DNA from: Candidatus Saccharimonadales bacterium
Lineage (GTDB): Bacteria > Patescibacteriota > Saccharimonadia > Saccharimonadales > UBA4665
Direction of reading: 5' to 3'
DNA: 64,000 nt
NCBI GenBank assembly: GCA_036388415.1
Contig: DASVRW010000002.1
Location: forward strand, 851,396 to 915,395
Within the stretch, counting starts at the first letter, position 1, and every line of letters starts with the position of its first letter. A program made the translations under genes and the position numbers. Positions 1-8,572 of this stretch are shown here, piece by piece. A model generated the notes under the pieces. It had not been told where the DNA came from. It made no database searches and worked only from the letters and a program-made list of their open reading frames with translations.

Positions 1-821
1 GTGCCGCTGGCTGAACCGAGCGAATAGACGTACATGAGCCACGGCAGCAAAGACAGTACGACGGCGACGGCGACGGCAATAAACTTTTTGAATGAACCGG
101 GCTTAAATTGTTTACGATTGTAGAGGTAATAGAGGGCTTCGGCAGCCAGATTGAACATAAAAAAGTAGTGCGAATATGCGCCGATGATTGCCGTTAGTCC
201 ATACCAGAACCAGCCCTTGCCGGTTTTAAGAATCCGTAGATAGAACAATTGGTTGAGGGCTGTCACGAAAAGCAGCAGTGTATACATGCGGGCTTCACTG
301 CCATACCAGCTGAGGAACGGTGAAAAACTGAAAAGCAACACGACGATTAGCGACCAATTCCGAGAGAGCACGTGTCGGCTGAGCAAATATATGACTGGCA
401 CGGTTGCCATGAAAAAGCCGAGTGACAGCAAACGTGCGGTTGTGACATCGCCACCGAATATCGTGATGACAAAATGCAGTATCAGGTGATACAGCGGCAC
501 GTGAACGTCACGGGCAACGACGTTCAGTACCCCGCCTAGCGAATGGCTACTCTGCCACAAGCTCTGTGACTCATCGAGCCGCAGGCTGAGATGCATGAAA
601 AAGTAATAAGCAATGGCGGCAATCCCGGCCATGCAGCCAACGATGACAGCTGGCGTGAGCATAGTATCAAGCGCCCGGCGCCAGCGGCTAGTACTCGCGC
701 TCGCATCGGTAGCTGTCGTTATGGCGGCCCGGTTCGGAGCATCAGTCTGTGTGCGCAACGGAGACTTCAGAATATTGGACTGCGTTTTTGATCGTTTTGT
801 AGCTACATTTGTTTTTGACAT
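1..821 (-). CDS. GT-C family membrane glycosyltransferase (GT39/PMT-like), 3' end outside window
   Basis: Read on the minus strand from ATG at 821, the frame stays open for 273 codons to the window edge, so the C-terminus is missing. A cytoplasmic Thr/Ser/Arg-rich leader of about 50 residues precedes a hydrophobic segment. The first external loop carries the LDESQS motif (around residue 85) and a DVHVPLYHL motif; an acidic DE-type loop followed by a PxxY/H segment is typical of lipid-linked-sugar-dependent GT-C transferases. More membrane spans follow. The start overlaps the upstream stop as TAATG, so translation is probably coupled to the BcsA-like gene. The likely role is adding sugars to, or modifying, the polymer made by this operon. 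The acceptor cannot be told. Confidence 0.75.
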   Translation of the reverse strand, partial: MSKTNVATKRSKTQSNILKSPLRTQTDAPNRAAITTATDASASTSRWRRALDTMLTPAVIVGCMAGIAAIAYYFFMHLSLRLDESQSLWQSSHSLGGVLNVVARDVHVPLYHLILHFVITIFGGDVTTARLLSLGFFMATVPVIYLLSRHVLSRNWSLIVVLLFSFSPFLSWYGSEARMYTLLLFVTALNQLFYLRILKTGKGWFWYGLTAIIGAYSHYFFMFNLAAEALYYLYNRKQFKPGSFKKFIAVAVAVVLSLLPWLMYVYSLGSASG

Positions 822-2374
822 TACGATTTTATCTTTCCAGCAGAAAGTGGCTTGTTAGTTTTCGTGAGTGATAGTCCGAAGAAATTCCGAACAAAATTCT
901 GTGGTAAAGAAGCTGCAATAAACGGCAGAAACACAATGATTGTCACGACTGCCCACGATAAGTTGGCAATCAGCGAAGCGTCAAAACCTTCGCGTCGAAT
1001 ACCGACGATTATACCGACTATGGTCAGTGCAATGTAGATAAAGTGCGGAATAACCAGGTAGCTGAAATTACCTTGCTGCTGGCTTTTGGGAGTTACCGCA
1101 AAGGCTGTTTTCTGATTCAGCAGGACACCGACGATGGCCCGCAGCTGCAGATAGAACGAACTCAGTGAAAAGGCGATCGCCGCATAGGTGTACGTGAAGT
1201 TACTGCTCTTTTGCAAAGTGTACAGATTCAGGAATATGTATGGCAGGAATATCATCGCCACCGCCATCGTCTCAGTATTGATAGCCGTGATCCCGGTATA
1301 CAAGAAAATGAGCGGAATCATCATATCAATGAGGACAATGACACCCGACAGATAGTAGCTCGCGGAGACAAGGTACTGGATACGCTGTGGGAACGTTAGT
1401 CCACGCATAAACAGCGGATTGTACTTGAAGATCACTTCGAGGCTACCGCGCGTCCAGCGGAACTGCTGCTTGTAGTAGCTTAGGAAATCTTCTGGTGCTA
1501 GGCCCTCGGCTAGGACCTTTGGTACGTATCGGCTGTGCCAGCCCTTAGCATGGATGAATAATGAAGTCAGGAAATCTTCGGCAATGTTGAATTCGCACAT
1601 ACCGCCCGCTTCCAGGATGGCCTCACGGCTGACGACCATATTAGTGCCACACATGAATGCTGAACCAGTGCGGTTTTTGCCTTTCATAATTGGACCGAAG
1701 AACAGCGTTTGCTGGTCCCAAGCGGTTTGGGTGACAAAGTTTACTTTCTGGTTGTGGTAGTACTGCGGCGTCTGGACGAAGCCCATGCGCTTGTCCTTGA
1801 AGTACCCCATGGTTTCCCGCAAGAATGATAGGTATGGTACATGGTCAGCATCGAAAACGACGAAGTACGGGCTCTTGGTTTCGCGCAGGCCATTGTTGAT
1901 GTTACCGGCCTTGGCGCCGCCAGGAGTCCGGCGTGTAATGCTAGTGATGCCGAGCTCGTCAGCTAAGGCGTCGATTTCCTTCCAATTATCCTTCTTTGCG
2001 ACGTAGCCATCATTCAGCAGAAATACTTTGAAGTTCGGATAGTCCATAGCTATGGCAGCGCGCGCCGTTTCCCGGACGATTTCAACCGGCTCGCCGCACA
2101 CGGTGATGAAGACATCGACTGGTTTCGCAAAGCGCGGGTCGAAGGCTGGCTCCGGCGCTGAGCCCCAAACGGTGTAACAGTAGCCGATAACCTGGAATAG
2201 GTGGAATATTTCGCCAATGATCAGACCGGCAAACAGGACGTTGTTACCGTGCGAAAATCCAAAGGTAATCGCCAAAAAGTAGATAGTCGCCATAATGGCG
2301 TTCAACACGATAAGTTTTTTATCAGCAGTACCGTTCAGAAAGGCAGTTTGATCCTTTTGTATAGTTGCAGTCAT
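821..2374 (-). CDS. BcsA-like processive glycosyltransferase (cellulose synthase family, GT2)
   Basis: An inner-membrane polymerase expected to use a UDP-sugar and extrude a beta-glucan-like chain. Numbered from the chosen start, it has two N-terminal membrane spans (about 20-65), the GT2 core with LLNDG (~120) and DADHVP (~175), an AEDF segment (~266) and the QQFRWTRG signature (~303; Q-x-x-R-W is the acceptor-site hallmark of processive GT2 enzymes). C-terminal spans follow. No PilZ domain follows the membrane region, so c-di-GMP control in the BcsA manner is not expected. ATG 2374 is preferred over the ATG at 2398 because AAGGAA lies 7 nt upstream and this start does not overlap the GH8 gene, which ends at 2385. 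Confidence 0.85.
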   Translation of the reverse strand: MTATIQKDQTAFLNGTADKKLIVLNAIMATIYFLAITFGFSHGNNVLFAGLIIGEIFHLFQVIGYCYTVWGSAPEPAFDPRFAKPVDVFITVCGEPVEIVRETARAAIAMDYPNFKVFLLNDGYVAKKDNWKEIDALADELGITSITRRTPGGAKAGNINNGLRETKSPYFVVFDADHVPYLSFLRETMGYFKDKRMGFVQTPQYYHNQKVNFVTQTAWDQQTLFFGPIMKGKNRTGSAFMCGTNMVVSREAILEAGGMCEFNIAEDFLTSLFIHAKGWHSRYVPKVLAEGLAPEDFLSYYKQQFRWTRGSLEVIFKYNPLFMRGLTFPQRIQYLVSASYYLSGVIVLIDMMIPLIFLYTGITAINTETMAVAMIFLPYIFLNLYTLQKSSNFTYTYAAIAFSLSSFYLQLRAIVGVLLNQKTAFAVTPKSQQQGNFSYLVIPHFIYIALTIVGIIVGIRREGFDASLIANLSWAVVTIIVFLPFIAASLPQNFVRNFFGLSLTKTNKPLSAGKIKS

Positions 2375-2384
2375 GTTCGTTTCC

Positions 2385-3599
2385 TTAATAGTTTTCAAGG
2401 GCTAAATTCGGTAAATTATCAGTCATCAGGGCTATGCCAAACCACGCCCAGTTACTATCGTAGTAACTCAGGTTAGTTCGAGCTTTCTGGGTGTCGGGAT
2501 TGTAGAGGGTCTGTAGTTTTTGCTGATATATTTCTTTTGCAGCCTCTGGCTGAACCAGCTTGAAGTAGCCAATTGACCCACCGTACATAGCGGGTGTTTC
2601 ATAATTCCCGACAACTGTGCCGTCGTGGGCGTAGATAGCTTGGAGCTTGTTGTCTGACTGCCACTCGCTGTCCAGAAACCCAAAGTGCTGCAGGACGATC
2701 TTTGCTCGTTCATCCTTGTTCCAGGCGTAGTCGAGTGCCATACGGAATGGAATACGTAGCGCGTCGAAGCCGTAATTGGTATCGAGGCCGGCCTGCGTGG
2801 CAGGCACGAATGCGCCAGTTTCGATATTCATCTTAATCCAGTTCGGTGGCAGTTTACTGCTGGTGGTGCTACCGAGTGTATCCTCGCTGAGTTGATTGAG
2901 CAGGTCATACGAATGATCGGCCAGCCCGGTCCAGTCATGGCTAGGGTCAACTTTTGCAAATAATTTATAGCTGGACGGTGCAAAATATGACGGATTGACG
3001 ACGACTTCAGTTTCAGCGTTTTTCTCAAGGTCGTCGGCCGTCATGACAGGCTTGCCAGCTACCATTACGACCTCTTCATTCCAAATACTAGTGATGATTT
3101 GCTTGGCCTGGTAAAGATATTTTGCATCGTTCCAGCGACTGTAGGCCATCATGAGGCTCAGCGCAATGTCAGCGTCGGCATCAGATGCCGTGTTTTGACC
3201 ACCAATATCAGTCAGAATACCGTATGATCCGTCCAACTTTTGACCATATTTCCAGGAAAACAGATTGTCCTGCGGCCGTTGCATATTGTTTTTAGTAAAT
3301 TCCCAACTTTCATCAAACGTGGTCCGATCATCCTGCCAAACGGCCCGTAGCATCGTATAGCTCTGGCCCTCAGAAGTCGTAATATTGTTTTGTGACTTAT
3401 CAATCGTCCTGTTTGAATTTGGCTCAATATTATTGACTTTATAATCAGCCCAGAGTTCGTTCAGCATAGCTTTCTCGGAGTAAACGATCGGTGCATCAGA
3501 TCGTGTGGCATTATTATACTTCGTATACACAAGCGACGCTGACACAGTAAGGAGTAAGCCTACAATTGGAATAAGTAGTAATTTCTTGGAAGTGTTCAT
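2385..3599 (-). CDS. Glycosyl hydrolase family 8 (BcsZ-like endoglucanase), membrane-anchored
   Basis: 404 aa with an N-terminal signal anchor (about 7-25) and an exported (alpha/alpha)6-type GH8 domain. Family marks are EGQSYTMLRAVWQDD around residue 77, whose Glu is in the position of the GH8 proton donor, then FSWKYGQ, the ASDADADIA block (~138) and AYSRWNDAKY. GH8 enzymes cut beta-1,4-glucans, and BcsZ accompanies bacterial cellulose synthases. It sits 10 bp ahead of the BcsA-like gene and 10 bp behind the GT2 fusion gene, so one transcript is likely. The gene pair argues that the product is a beta-1,4-linked glucan or similar polymer; the exact sugar is inference. Confidence 0.85.
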   Translation of the reverse strand: MNTSKKLLLIPIVGLLLTVSASLVYTKYNNATRSDAPIVYSEKAMLNELWADYKVNNIEPNSNRTIDKSQNNITTSEGQSYTMLRAVWQDDRTTFDESWEFTKNNMQRPQDNLFSWKYGQKLDGSYGILTDIGGQNTASDADADIALSLMMAYSRWNDAKYLYQAKQIITSIWNEEVVMVAGKPVMTADDLEKNAETEVVVNPSYFAPSSYKLFAKVDPSHDWTGLADHSYDLLNQLSEDTLGSTTSSKLPPNWIKMNIETGAFVPATQAGLDTNYGFDALRIPFRMALDYAWNKDERAKIVLQHFGFLDSEWQSDNKLQAIYAHDGTVVGNYETPAMYGGSIGYFKLVQPEAAKEIYQQKLQTLYNPDTQKARTNLSYYDSNWAWFGIALMTDNLPNLALENY

Positions 3600-3609
3600 A
3601 ATTTATAGC

Positions 3610-5169
3610 TTATTTCTTGGCAACAATCGGTTGAACTGAAAATGTTCGATTCTTGAAGTACAAAACGTATATGGTTAGAATACTGGCTAAACCAGTAAAT
3701 ATCAAACTAAACACCAATATTTGCGGTAGACCCATTGATTTGATGGCAGTATATACACCAGACTGGCGAATGGCGGTTGCAGGACCATAGGCAGGCACGT
3801 CGGTTGGACGAACATTGCTTGCGGATTGCATAAGTACCGGCGATTCATTTGACGTACCAGATACATTCAAGGCGCTTTGCGTCTGGATCATGTAGTTTTG
3901 GCGTGCAGGTTGCTGTGAAACAGCTACCTGTGCAGTCGAAGTGGGCCGTGAATTCTGCGACTGAACCGGCTGAACTGCGTTAGTAGCAGCCGCGACCGGT
4001 TGAGTAATTATCTGGGCTACAGGAGCGGACTGAACCGGACTTACTGGCACAAGCGGGTTGTTGCTACTTACGTGTTCTACGGGTAGCACATCGATCATCG
4101 GTGCAGCACCAACAGACTGTGGCAATATACTGGCAGTACCGGTATTTGTTGGTTCCGGCACCGTGACAGCTGGTAGCGCTGGAGCGACCGTAGCCGGTAC
4201 TGGTACGTCGACAGCTGCAATTGGTGCCTGCTCTACTGTCTCGGCTACGACATTTTGGACAGTAGCGATCGGGCTGATTTGATTTAAATCTGCAAAGGCA
4301 GTTTGCGGATTAAGTCCACTGATGGCGACAGACAAGCCGACGACGACTGCAGCCAGCGATTGTCGCACGAAATGCATGTTGGAGCGTCTTCCAGACCGCA
4401 GTGAGCGGATCGAAGTGTTGGCCCGCAGTACAACTGAGGCTTTTGCCAGTTCAAAAGCAACATTTAATACTTTGACCTTCGTCAGCCCGTTTTGGCGTTC
4501 TGAAAACGGAATTGGATAAGACAAGATTCGGCGGTGGTTTTCGAGTGACTTAACCAAAAACTCCAAATCGAAGCTCCATGGTGACGGCGTCAGTTCGAAA
4601 TTCTTCAAAATGTCTTTGCGGAATAGCTTTAAGCCTGACTGCGTGTCAAAGCGAATACCGAACAGCATCTGAGCAAAAATGAAATTGAAGACTTTTGAGC
4701 TTAACTTACGCAGCACGCTCGTGTCATTAGTATGGCGTTCACTGACAACGACATCAGCGTTTGTGGACTGCAGCAGCTCATACATAGGAGCAATCGCTTC
4801 GGGTGGGTACTGCAAGTCAGCGTCAATCATGAGAAGTAATGGCGCCGAAGCCTCATCAAAACCTTCCAGCAGCGAGTAGGCCTTGCCTGGCTTGCCAGCT
4901 TTTGTCAGCGTGCGCAGCCATGGCTTAGCATCGGAAGTGTAGGCGCGACTCAGCGTATCGTCTGTCGAGTGATCATCGATAATAAGCAGTTCGTAAGCAA
5001 GTCCCGCCTCCGTTAAATTACGGTGTATGCGGTTACAGAGCTCGACGATATTGTCTGCTTCATTCAATGTCGGAACTATTACTGATATAGTCGGGCTGTG
5101 TTGCATGTCCGGTAACTCCATTGTTATGCATGTCAGCAACATATGTGCTGCATACTTAATACGTCTCAT
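3610..5169 (-). CDS. GT2 transferase (polyprenyl-P-sugar synthase-like) fused to a Pro/Val/Ala-rich exported tail
   Basis: 519 aa. Residues ~26-250 are a DPM1/ArnC-type GT2 domain: IVPTLNEADN, IIDDHSTDDT, MIDADLQYPP and a DTQSGLKLFRK segment. A short basic stretch follows (RSGRRSN). Then comes a signal-peptide-like segment ending TAFA, about 190 residues rich in Pro, Val, Ala, Thr and Gln with almost no predicted folded core, a last membrane span (~485-505) and a short basic cytoplasmic tail. Fusing a cytosolic polyprenyl-sugar transferase to a disordered exported loop is unusual. Two starts are plausible. ATG 5169 lies 9 nt after a TATAGT hexamer. ATG 5106 has GGAG 9 nt upstream and removes a poorly conserved leader. 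It is the first gene of the operon. Confidence 0.75.
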   Translation of the reverse strand: MRRIKYAAHMLLTCITMELPDMQHSPTISVIVPTLNEADNIVELCNRIHRNLTEAGLAYELLIIDDHSTDDTLSRAYTSDAKPWLRTLTKAGKPGKAYSLLEGFDEASAPLLLMIDADLQYPPEAIAPMYELLQSTNADVVVSERHTNDTSVLRKLSSKVFNFIFAQMLFGIRFDTQSGLKLFRKDILKNFELTPSPWSFDLEFLVKSLENHRRILSYPIPFSERQNGLTKVKVLNVAFELAKASVVLRANTSIRSLRSGRRSNMHFVRQSLAAVVVGLSVAISGLNPQTAFADLNQISPIATVQNVVAETVEQAPIAAVDVPVPATVAPALPAVTVPEPTNTGTASILPQSVGAAPMIDVLPVEHVSSNNPLVPVSPVQSAPVAQIITQPVAAATNAVQPVQSQNSRPTSTAQVAVSQQPARQNYMIQTQSALNVSGTSNESPVLMQSASNVRPTDVPAYGPATAIRQSGVYTAIKSMGLPQILVFSLIFTGLASILTIYVLYFKNRTFSVQPIVAKK

Positions 5170-5779
5170 TCCAATATTACTATAATATCACAATGTCGTA
5201 ATAATATCAAGTAGTTGTTTTTATTTCAATAAGATATTTTACTTTACCTTGTAAACTATCAGTTATGTTTATGTATATATGTTCATAACATGTACATTCA
5301 GCCATTCAACTAAATTAATGCAGCTGGTAAACCGCGGATCGTCGAATTCTGTACAAACCGTAGCGTCATCTTTTAGGCCAATGTATGTACGGTATGCCGA
5401 TGCTGTTGTCGACATGACATATATTGACTGAGCGAAAGTATAGTATGCAATAATTAAAAATTGCTGAAGTAATCATAAAAGGCTTTTAGACAATAAGTCT
5501 GTTCTATACCTTTCATGATGCATATGCTATGATAACTGAGTAAACATTTAACACAAACAACAATGAAAAAATCAAAAACCAGCGGCATGAAATATGAGTT
5601 CATGCCAAAACCCAACTACAAAAAACCCAAGAAATAAGAGTTGCTTGCACATTTGCAGTAATGTTTGCTGTCTATCTACAGCTATGAGCACGCATGATTA
5701 GGGATCGCTATGTGGCAAAGCTCTTGTCGCAACATATATTTATACGTCCAAAGCTCGTACGAAGCGGCGCCGTGATGTA
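5170..5779. other. AT-rich intergenic region between divergent blocks
   Basis: About 600 bp with low GC. It holds the promoter of the polysaccharide operon at its left end (minus-strand TATAGT at 5179-5184) and one short possible peptide gene at 5563-5637, listed separately. In 5200-5500 and 5640-5779 I see no convincing coding frame, RNA gene or repeat. Confidence 0.6.
5563..5637 (+). CDS. Possible 24-residue lysine-rich peptide
   Basis: An ATG-to-TAA frame of 24 codons. The peptide begins MKKSKTSGMKYEF, ends NYKKPKK, and has nine lysines. An extended -10-like sequence (TGC then TATGAT, 5525-5533) would start a transcript about 25 nt upstream. There is no clear Shine-Dalgarno site. The composition (Lys/Pro/Tyr, strongly basic) is unlike random translation of AT-rich DNA, but a frame this short can arise by chance. 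I do not recognise it. Finding it conserved in related genomes would decide whether it is real. Confidence 0.3.
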   Translation: MKKSKTSGMKYEFMPKPNYKKPKK

Positions 5780-6508
5780 TCAATTGGCGTCGCGACGTAC
5801 AAACAGCAGCCAGGCTATCAGCCAGCCGGCGGCAATGTAGGCAAGCAGCACGACGAGCGCATTGGGGTAACTTTGAGGATTTTGCTGGAGTACGCTACCG
5901 AGCGTACTAAATGGCAAATATTTGGCATCGTCCTTCAGTAATAAACTCAGCAGCATTTCACCCAAGCCCGGCACCAAAAACAGACCGGCGATAGCACCAA
6001 CTTGGCTGCGGACAATTGTTGCGATGATAAGTGCCAGCATGGAGTAACCCCATACAAACAAGACGGACCGAAGCAGCAGCTCTGCAAATGGAAAATCTTG
6101 CGGTGTGAGTGACAGGCCTCGCATGTGCAGCCCCAACTGCGTCAGGTACGGCGCGGCACTGCAAGCCAGCGCCGTGACGACAATAGCAAAAACAGATACA
6201 ACCAGAATTTTTGCAAACAGCACGTAGCTGCGACTGGCGGCCGATGTCAAAGAGTATAAAATCGTGCTATAGCGGTACTCATGAGTCATGAGCAATACGC
6301 CGGCAAGCGCAACAAACAAACTTATACCCTGGGCTACCGTGACGACTTCGGATGCCAACTTTTCCGGAGAAGCGACGCCCGACGCCTGACGAAATCCTTC
6401 GATATAAAACGCATAAAATATAGTTATTGCGGCGCAAATCAGCAAAAAAATGTACGTTGAACGAACGGTAAGCAGCTTACGAAATTCAGCTCGGATTGCA
6501 GGAATCAT
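5780..6508 (-). CDS. ABC-2 type transporter permease
   Basis: 242 aa, about six membrane spans: one near the N-terminus (15-35), a pair around 60-110, a span near 135-160 and two C-terminal ones ending in LLFVRRD. The layout resembles BcrB/NatB-type ABC-2 permeases that work with a separate single-domain ATPase. Its start overlaps the end of the upstream ATPase gene by 4 nt (ATGA), so the two are translationally coupled and form one exporter. The substrate is unknown; the family includes drug, peptide and ion exporters. Confidence 0.8.
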   Translation of the reverse strand: MIPAIRAEFRKLLTVRSTYIFLLICAAITIFYAFYIEGFRQASGVASPEKLASEVVTVAQGISLFVALAGVLLMTHEYRYSTILYSLTSAASRSYVLFAKILVVSVFAIVVTALACSAAPYLTQLGLHMRGLSLTPQDFPFAELLLRSVLFVWGYSMLALIIATIVRSQVGAIAGLFLVPGLGEMLLSLLLKDDAKYLPFSTLGSVLQQNPQSYPNALVVLLAYIAAGWLIAWLLFVRRDAN

Positions 6509-7440
6509 ATTGTGGTTTTCTCCTTGCCGGCGGACGGGGTATCCTGATGTGTTTTATATTCTTGGGCATTGGCCGTCAACTCTAGAAAAGCATCTTCGAG
6601 CGACGCGGCATGGTTGGCGAGCTCAAGAACTGTGATACCGGCACCGAAGGCTAGTTGACCAATATCGTCAGTCTTGGCTCCTTCTATTTTTAGGCCGCCG
6701 TTTTCTGAGACGTAAACAATGTCTTGGCTGCGGAGTGCTGCTTCAAGCCGTGCGCTGTCGCTCGCCCGCACGAAGACTGCACTATGGCTACTGCCACTGA
6801 TGAGTTTACTGATGGAAGTACTGGCAATCAGTTTGCCCTTACCGATGACGATGATGTTGTCAGCCATCTGCGACATTTCACTCAGCAAATGGCTCGACAC
6901 AAAGACTGCGTTGCCCTCGTCAGCATACTGCTGCAGGAATTTACGGAGCCAAGCAATACCTTCCGGATCAAGACCGTTAGCCGGTTCGTCAAGCATTAGG
7001 TATTTGGGCTTACCGAGAATTGCGGCTGCGATACCGAGCCGCTGCGCCATGCCAAGCGAAAACTTTCCAGGTCCCTTTTTGGCAACTTCGCCGAGTCCTA
7101 CAACGTCGAGGACTTCATTGACGCGGGAACTTGGTATACCGCCGGCGTCTGCCAGCACCTTGAGATGATTGCGGGCCGAACGTGTCGGATGGAAGGCCTT
7201 GGCCTCAAGTAACACACCGACAACCTTGGATGGTTGTGCATAAGCCTCCAACGGTTTGCCGTCATAGGTGGTCGTACCCTTGCCGCTATCGAGACCGAGC
7301 ATCAGGCGCATTGTTGTCGATTTACCGGCGCCGTTAGGCCCGAGGAAGCCAGTAACTTTGCCGGTTTCCACTTTGAACGACATATCATCAACAGCAATTT
7401 TGCCGCGGTACGATTTGGACAGATTATCGGCAGTTATCAT
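6505..7440 (-). CDS. ABC transporter ATP-binding protein (BcrA/NatA-like)
   Basis: 311 aa. Walker A GPNGAGKST (~residue 34), signature FSLGMAQRLG (~128), Walker B LMLDEPANGLDPEG (~149) and the H-loop SSHLLSEM. A C-terminal extension of about 90 residues after residue 210 is typical of drug-resistance-type ABC-2 ATPases. It pairs with the overlapping permease gene downstream. The mRNA is probably leaderless: minus-strand TATAGT (7448-7453) ends 7 nt before the ATG. Confidence 0.9.
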   Translation of the reverse strand: MITADNLSKSYRGKIAVDDMSFKVETGKVTGFLGPNGAGKSTTMRLMLGLDSGKGTTTYDGKPLEAYAQPSKVVGVLLEAKAFHPTRSARNHLKVLADAGGIPSSRVNEVLDVVGLGEVAKKGPGKFSLGMAQRLGIAAAILGKPKYLMLDEPANGLDPEGIAWLRKFLQQYADEGNAVFVSSHLLSEMSQMADNIIVIGKGKLIASTSISKLISGSSHSAVFVRASDSARLEAALRSQDIVYVSENGGLKIEGAKTDDIGQLAFGAGITVLELANHAASLEDAFLELTANAQEYKTHQDTPSAGKEKTTI

Positions 7441-7447
7441 AAGCTCT

Positions 7448-7453
7448 ACTATA
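7448..7453 (-). promoter_or_regulatory. -10 element of ABC ATPase gene (leaderless type)
   Basis: TATAGT on the minus strand with a 7-nt gap to the ATG at 7440. Transcription starting about 7 nt after the hexamer would begin at the start codon. No clear -35 and no Shine-Dalgarno site are seen. Confidence 0.55.
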
Positions 7454-7514
7454 GATTACTGGGCTTGTAATTACCACCTGCCTCTGTCCTATGCACAGAA
7501 CCGTATCTAGGCAG

Positions 7515-8522
7515 TTAACGGTTCTTGCTGAGCGCCTGGAGCGATGTCAGCAATTGCGCAGTTGACTCGGATGCCATCAACTGCTCGCGTAGCTCATGCG
7601 CGCCATCAAAGCCATTAATGTATATTTTGCAAAATTTATTGAGCGTATAGACGGGGCGTTCGCCGTCTCTCCAGGTGGCCGCGAATAGCTCGACATGGCG
7701 CTGGTATAGTGCAATCTTCATGTCACGGCTCCACGACTGCCACGGACTCGTCTCGGCAAACACAAACGGATCATGGAATACGCCGCGGCCGATCATGATA
7801 CCGTCGAGGCCGTATCGCTCCGCGAGTTCCATGCCGTGAGCGTGGTCCCGAACGTCGCCGTTGCCAACAATCAATGTATCAGGTGCAATACGATTTCGCA
7901 GCTGCCTTGCTTGGCCGATCAGCTCCCAGTCGGCAGGAACCTTGCTCATTTGAGCACGTGTTCGGCCATGGACCGTCAGCATTGCCAGCTGTTTTGATAG
8001 TAAAAACTCGATCCATGTCATGTCAACTGCATTGAACCCGACCCGTGTTTTGACGCTCAGAGGCAGCTTGCCGTCCAGTCCGCGCTGTGTTGCCTCGATA
8101 ATGGCTGACGCCAGCTCGCGGTTGTTGATAAGGGCGCTACAGGTGCCGTTACTGACCTCACTCTTGGCGGGGCATCCCATATTGAGGTCGATGCCGGCAT
8201 AGTTAACTCCCTCAGGCAGTCCGAATTCGCGTGCCAGCGTACCATCCGCCACTTGTCTGGCTACTGCTTCAAAATTGTCTGGCTTCAGCCCCCATAATTG
8301 AAGTATAAGCGGCCTGTCGATAGTCGTAAACCGGGCTTTTTTCAGCAGTTTTGAGCGGCCGACGCTCATGAGGCCATCAACGTTTACAAATTCGGTAAAG
8401 TACATATCTGGTGGCGCACAGCTCGCAATGATGCTTCGAAACACGGTGTCAGTGACATCGTCCATCGGCGCCAGTACCAAAAATGGTGTGGGCAAATCTA
8501 AATAGTTGGCGGATTGCTGCAT
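7515..8522 (-). CDS. dus: tRNA-dihydrouridine synthase
   Basis: 335 aa, FMN-dependent reduction of uridine to dihydrouridine in tRNA. The TIM-barrel part has LAPMDDVTD near the N-terminus, the NMGCPAK motif (~residue 115) with the catalytic cysteine, KTRVGF (~165), LTVHGRTRAQ (~190) and the FMN-phosphate site IMIGRGVFHDP (~250). A short helical C-terminal domain follows, as in the family. Monocistronic between two ABC cassettes, with a leaderless-type promoter (TAGAAT, 7 nt before ATG). Which Dus subtype and which tRNA position it serves cannot be read from the sequence. Confidence 0.92.
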   Translation of the reverse strand: MQQSANYLDLPTPFLVLAPMDDVTDTVFRSIIASCAPPDMYFTEFVNVDGLMSVGRSKLLKKARFTTIDRPLILQLWGLKPDNFEAVARQVADGTLAREFGLPEGVNYAGIDLNMGCPAKSEVSNGTCSALINNRELASAIIEATQRGLDGKLPLSVKTRVGFNAVDMTWIEFLLSKQLAMLTVHGRTRAQMSKVPADWELIGQARQLRNRIAPDTLIVGNGDVRDHAHGMELAERYGLDGIMIGRGVFHDPFVFAETSPWQSWSRDMKIALYQRHVELFAATWRDGERPVYTLNKFCKIYINGFDGAHELREQLMASESTAQLLTSLQALSKNR

Positions 8523-8529
8523 TACATCA

Positions 8530-8535
8530 ATTCTA
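8530..8535 (-). promoter_or_regulatory. -10 element of dus (leaderless type)
   Basis: TAGAAT on the minus strand, 7 nt before the ATG at 8522. No Shine-Dalgarno site in the gap. Confidence 0.5.
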
Positions 8536-8572
8536 ATCTGTTTGTTACGTATTCTACATGGGTTATTTTGTT

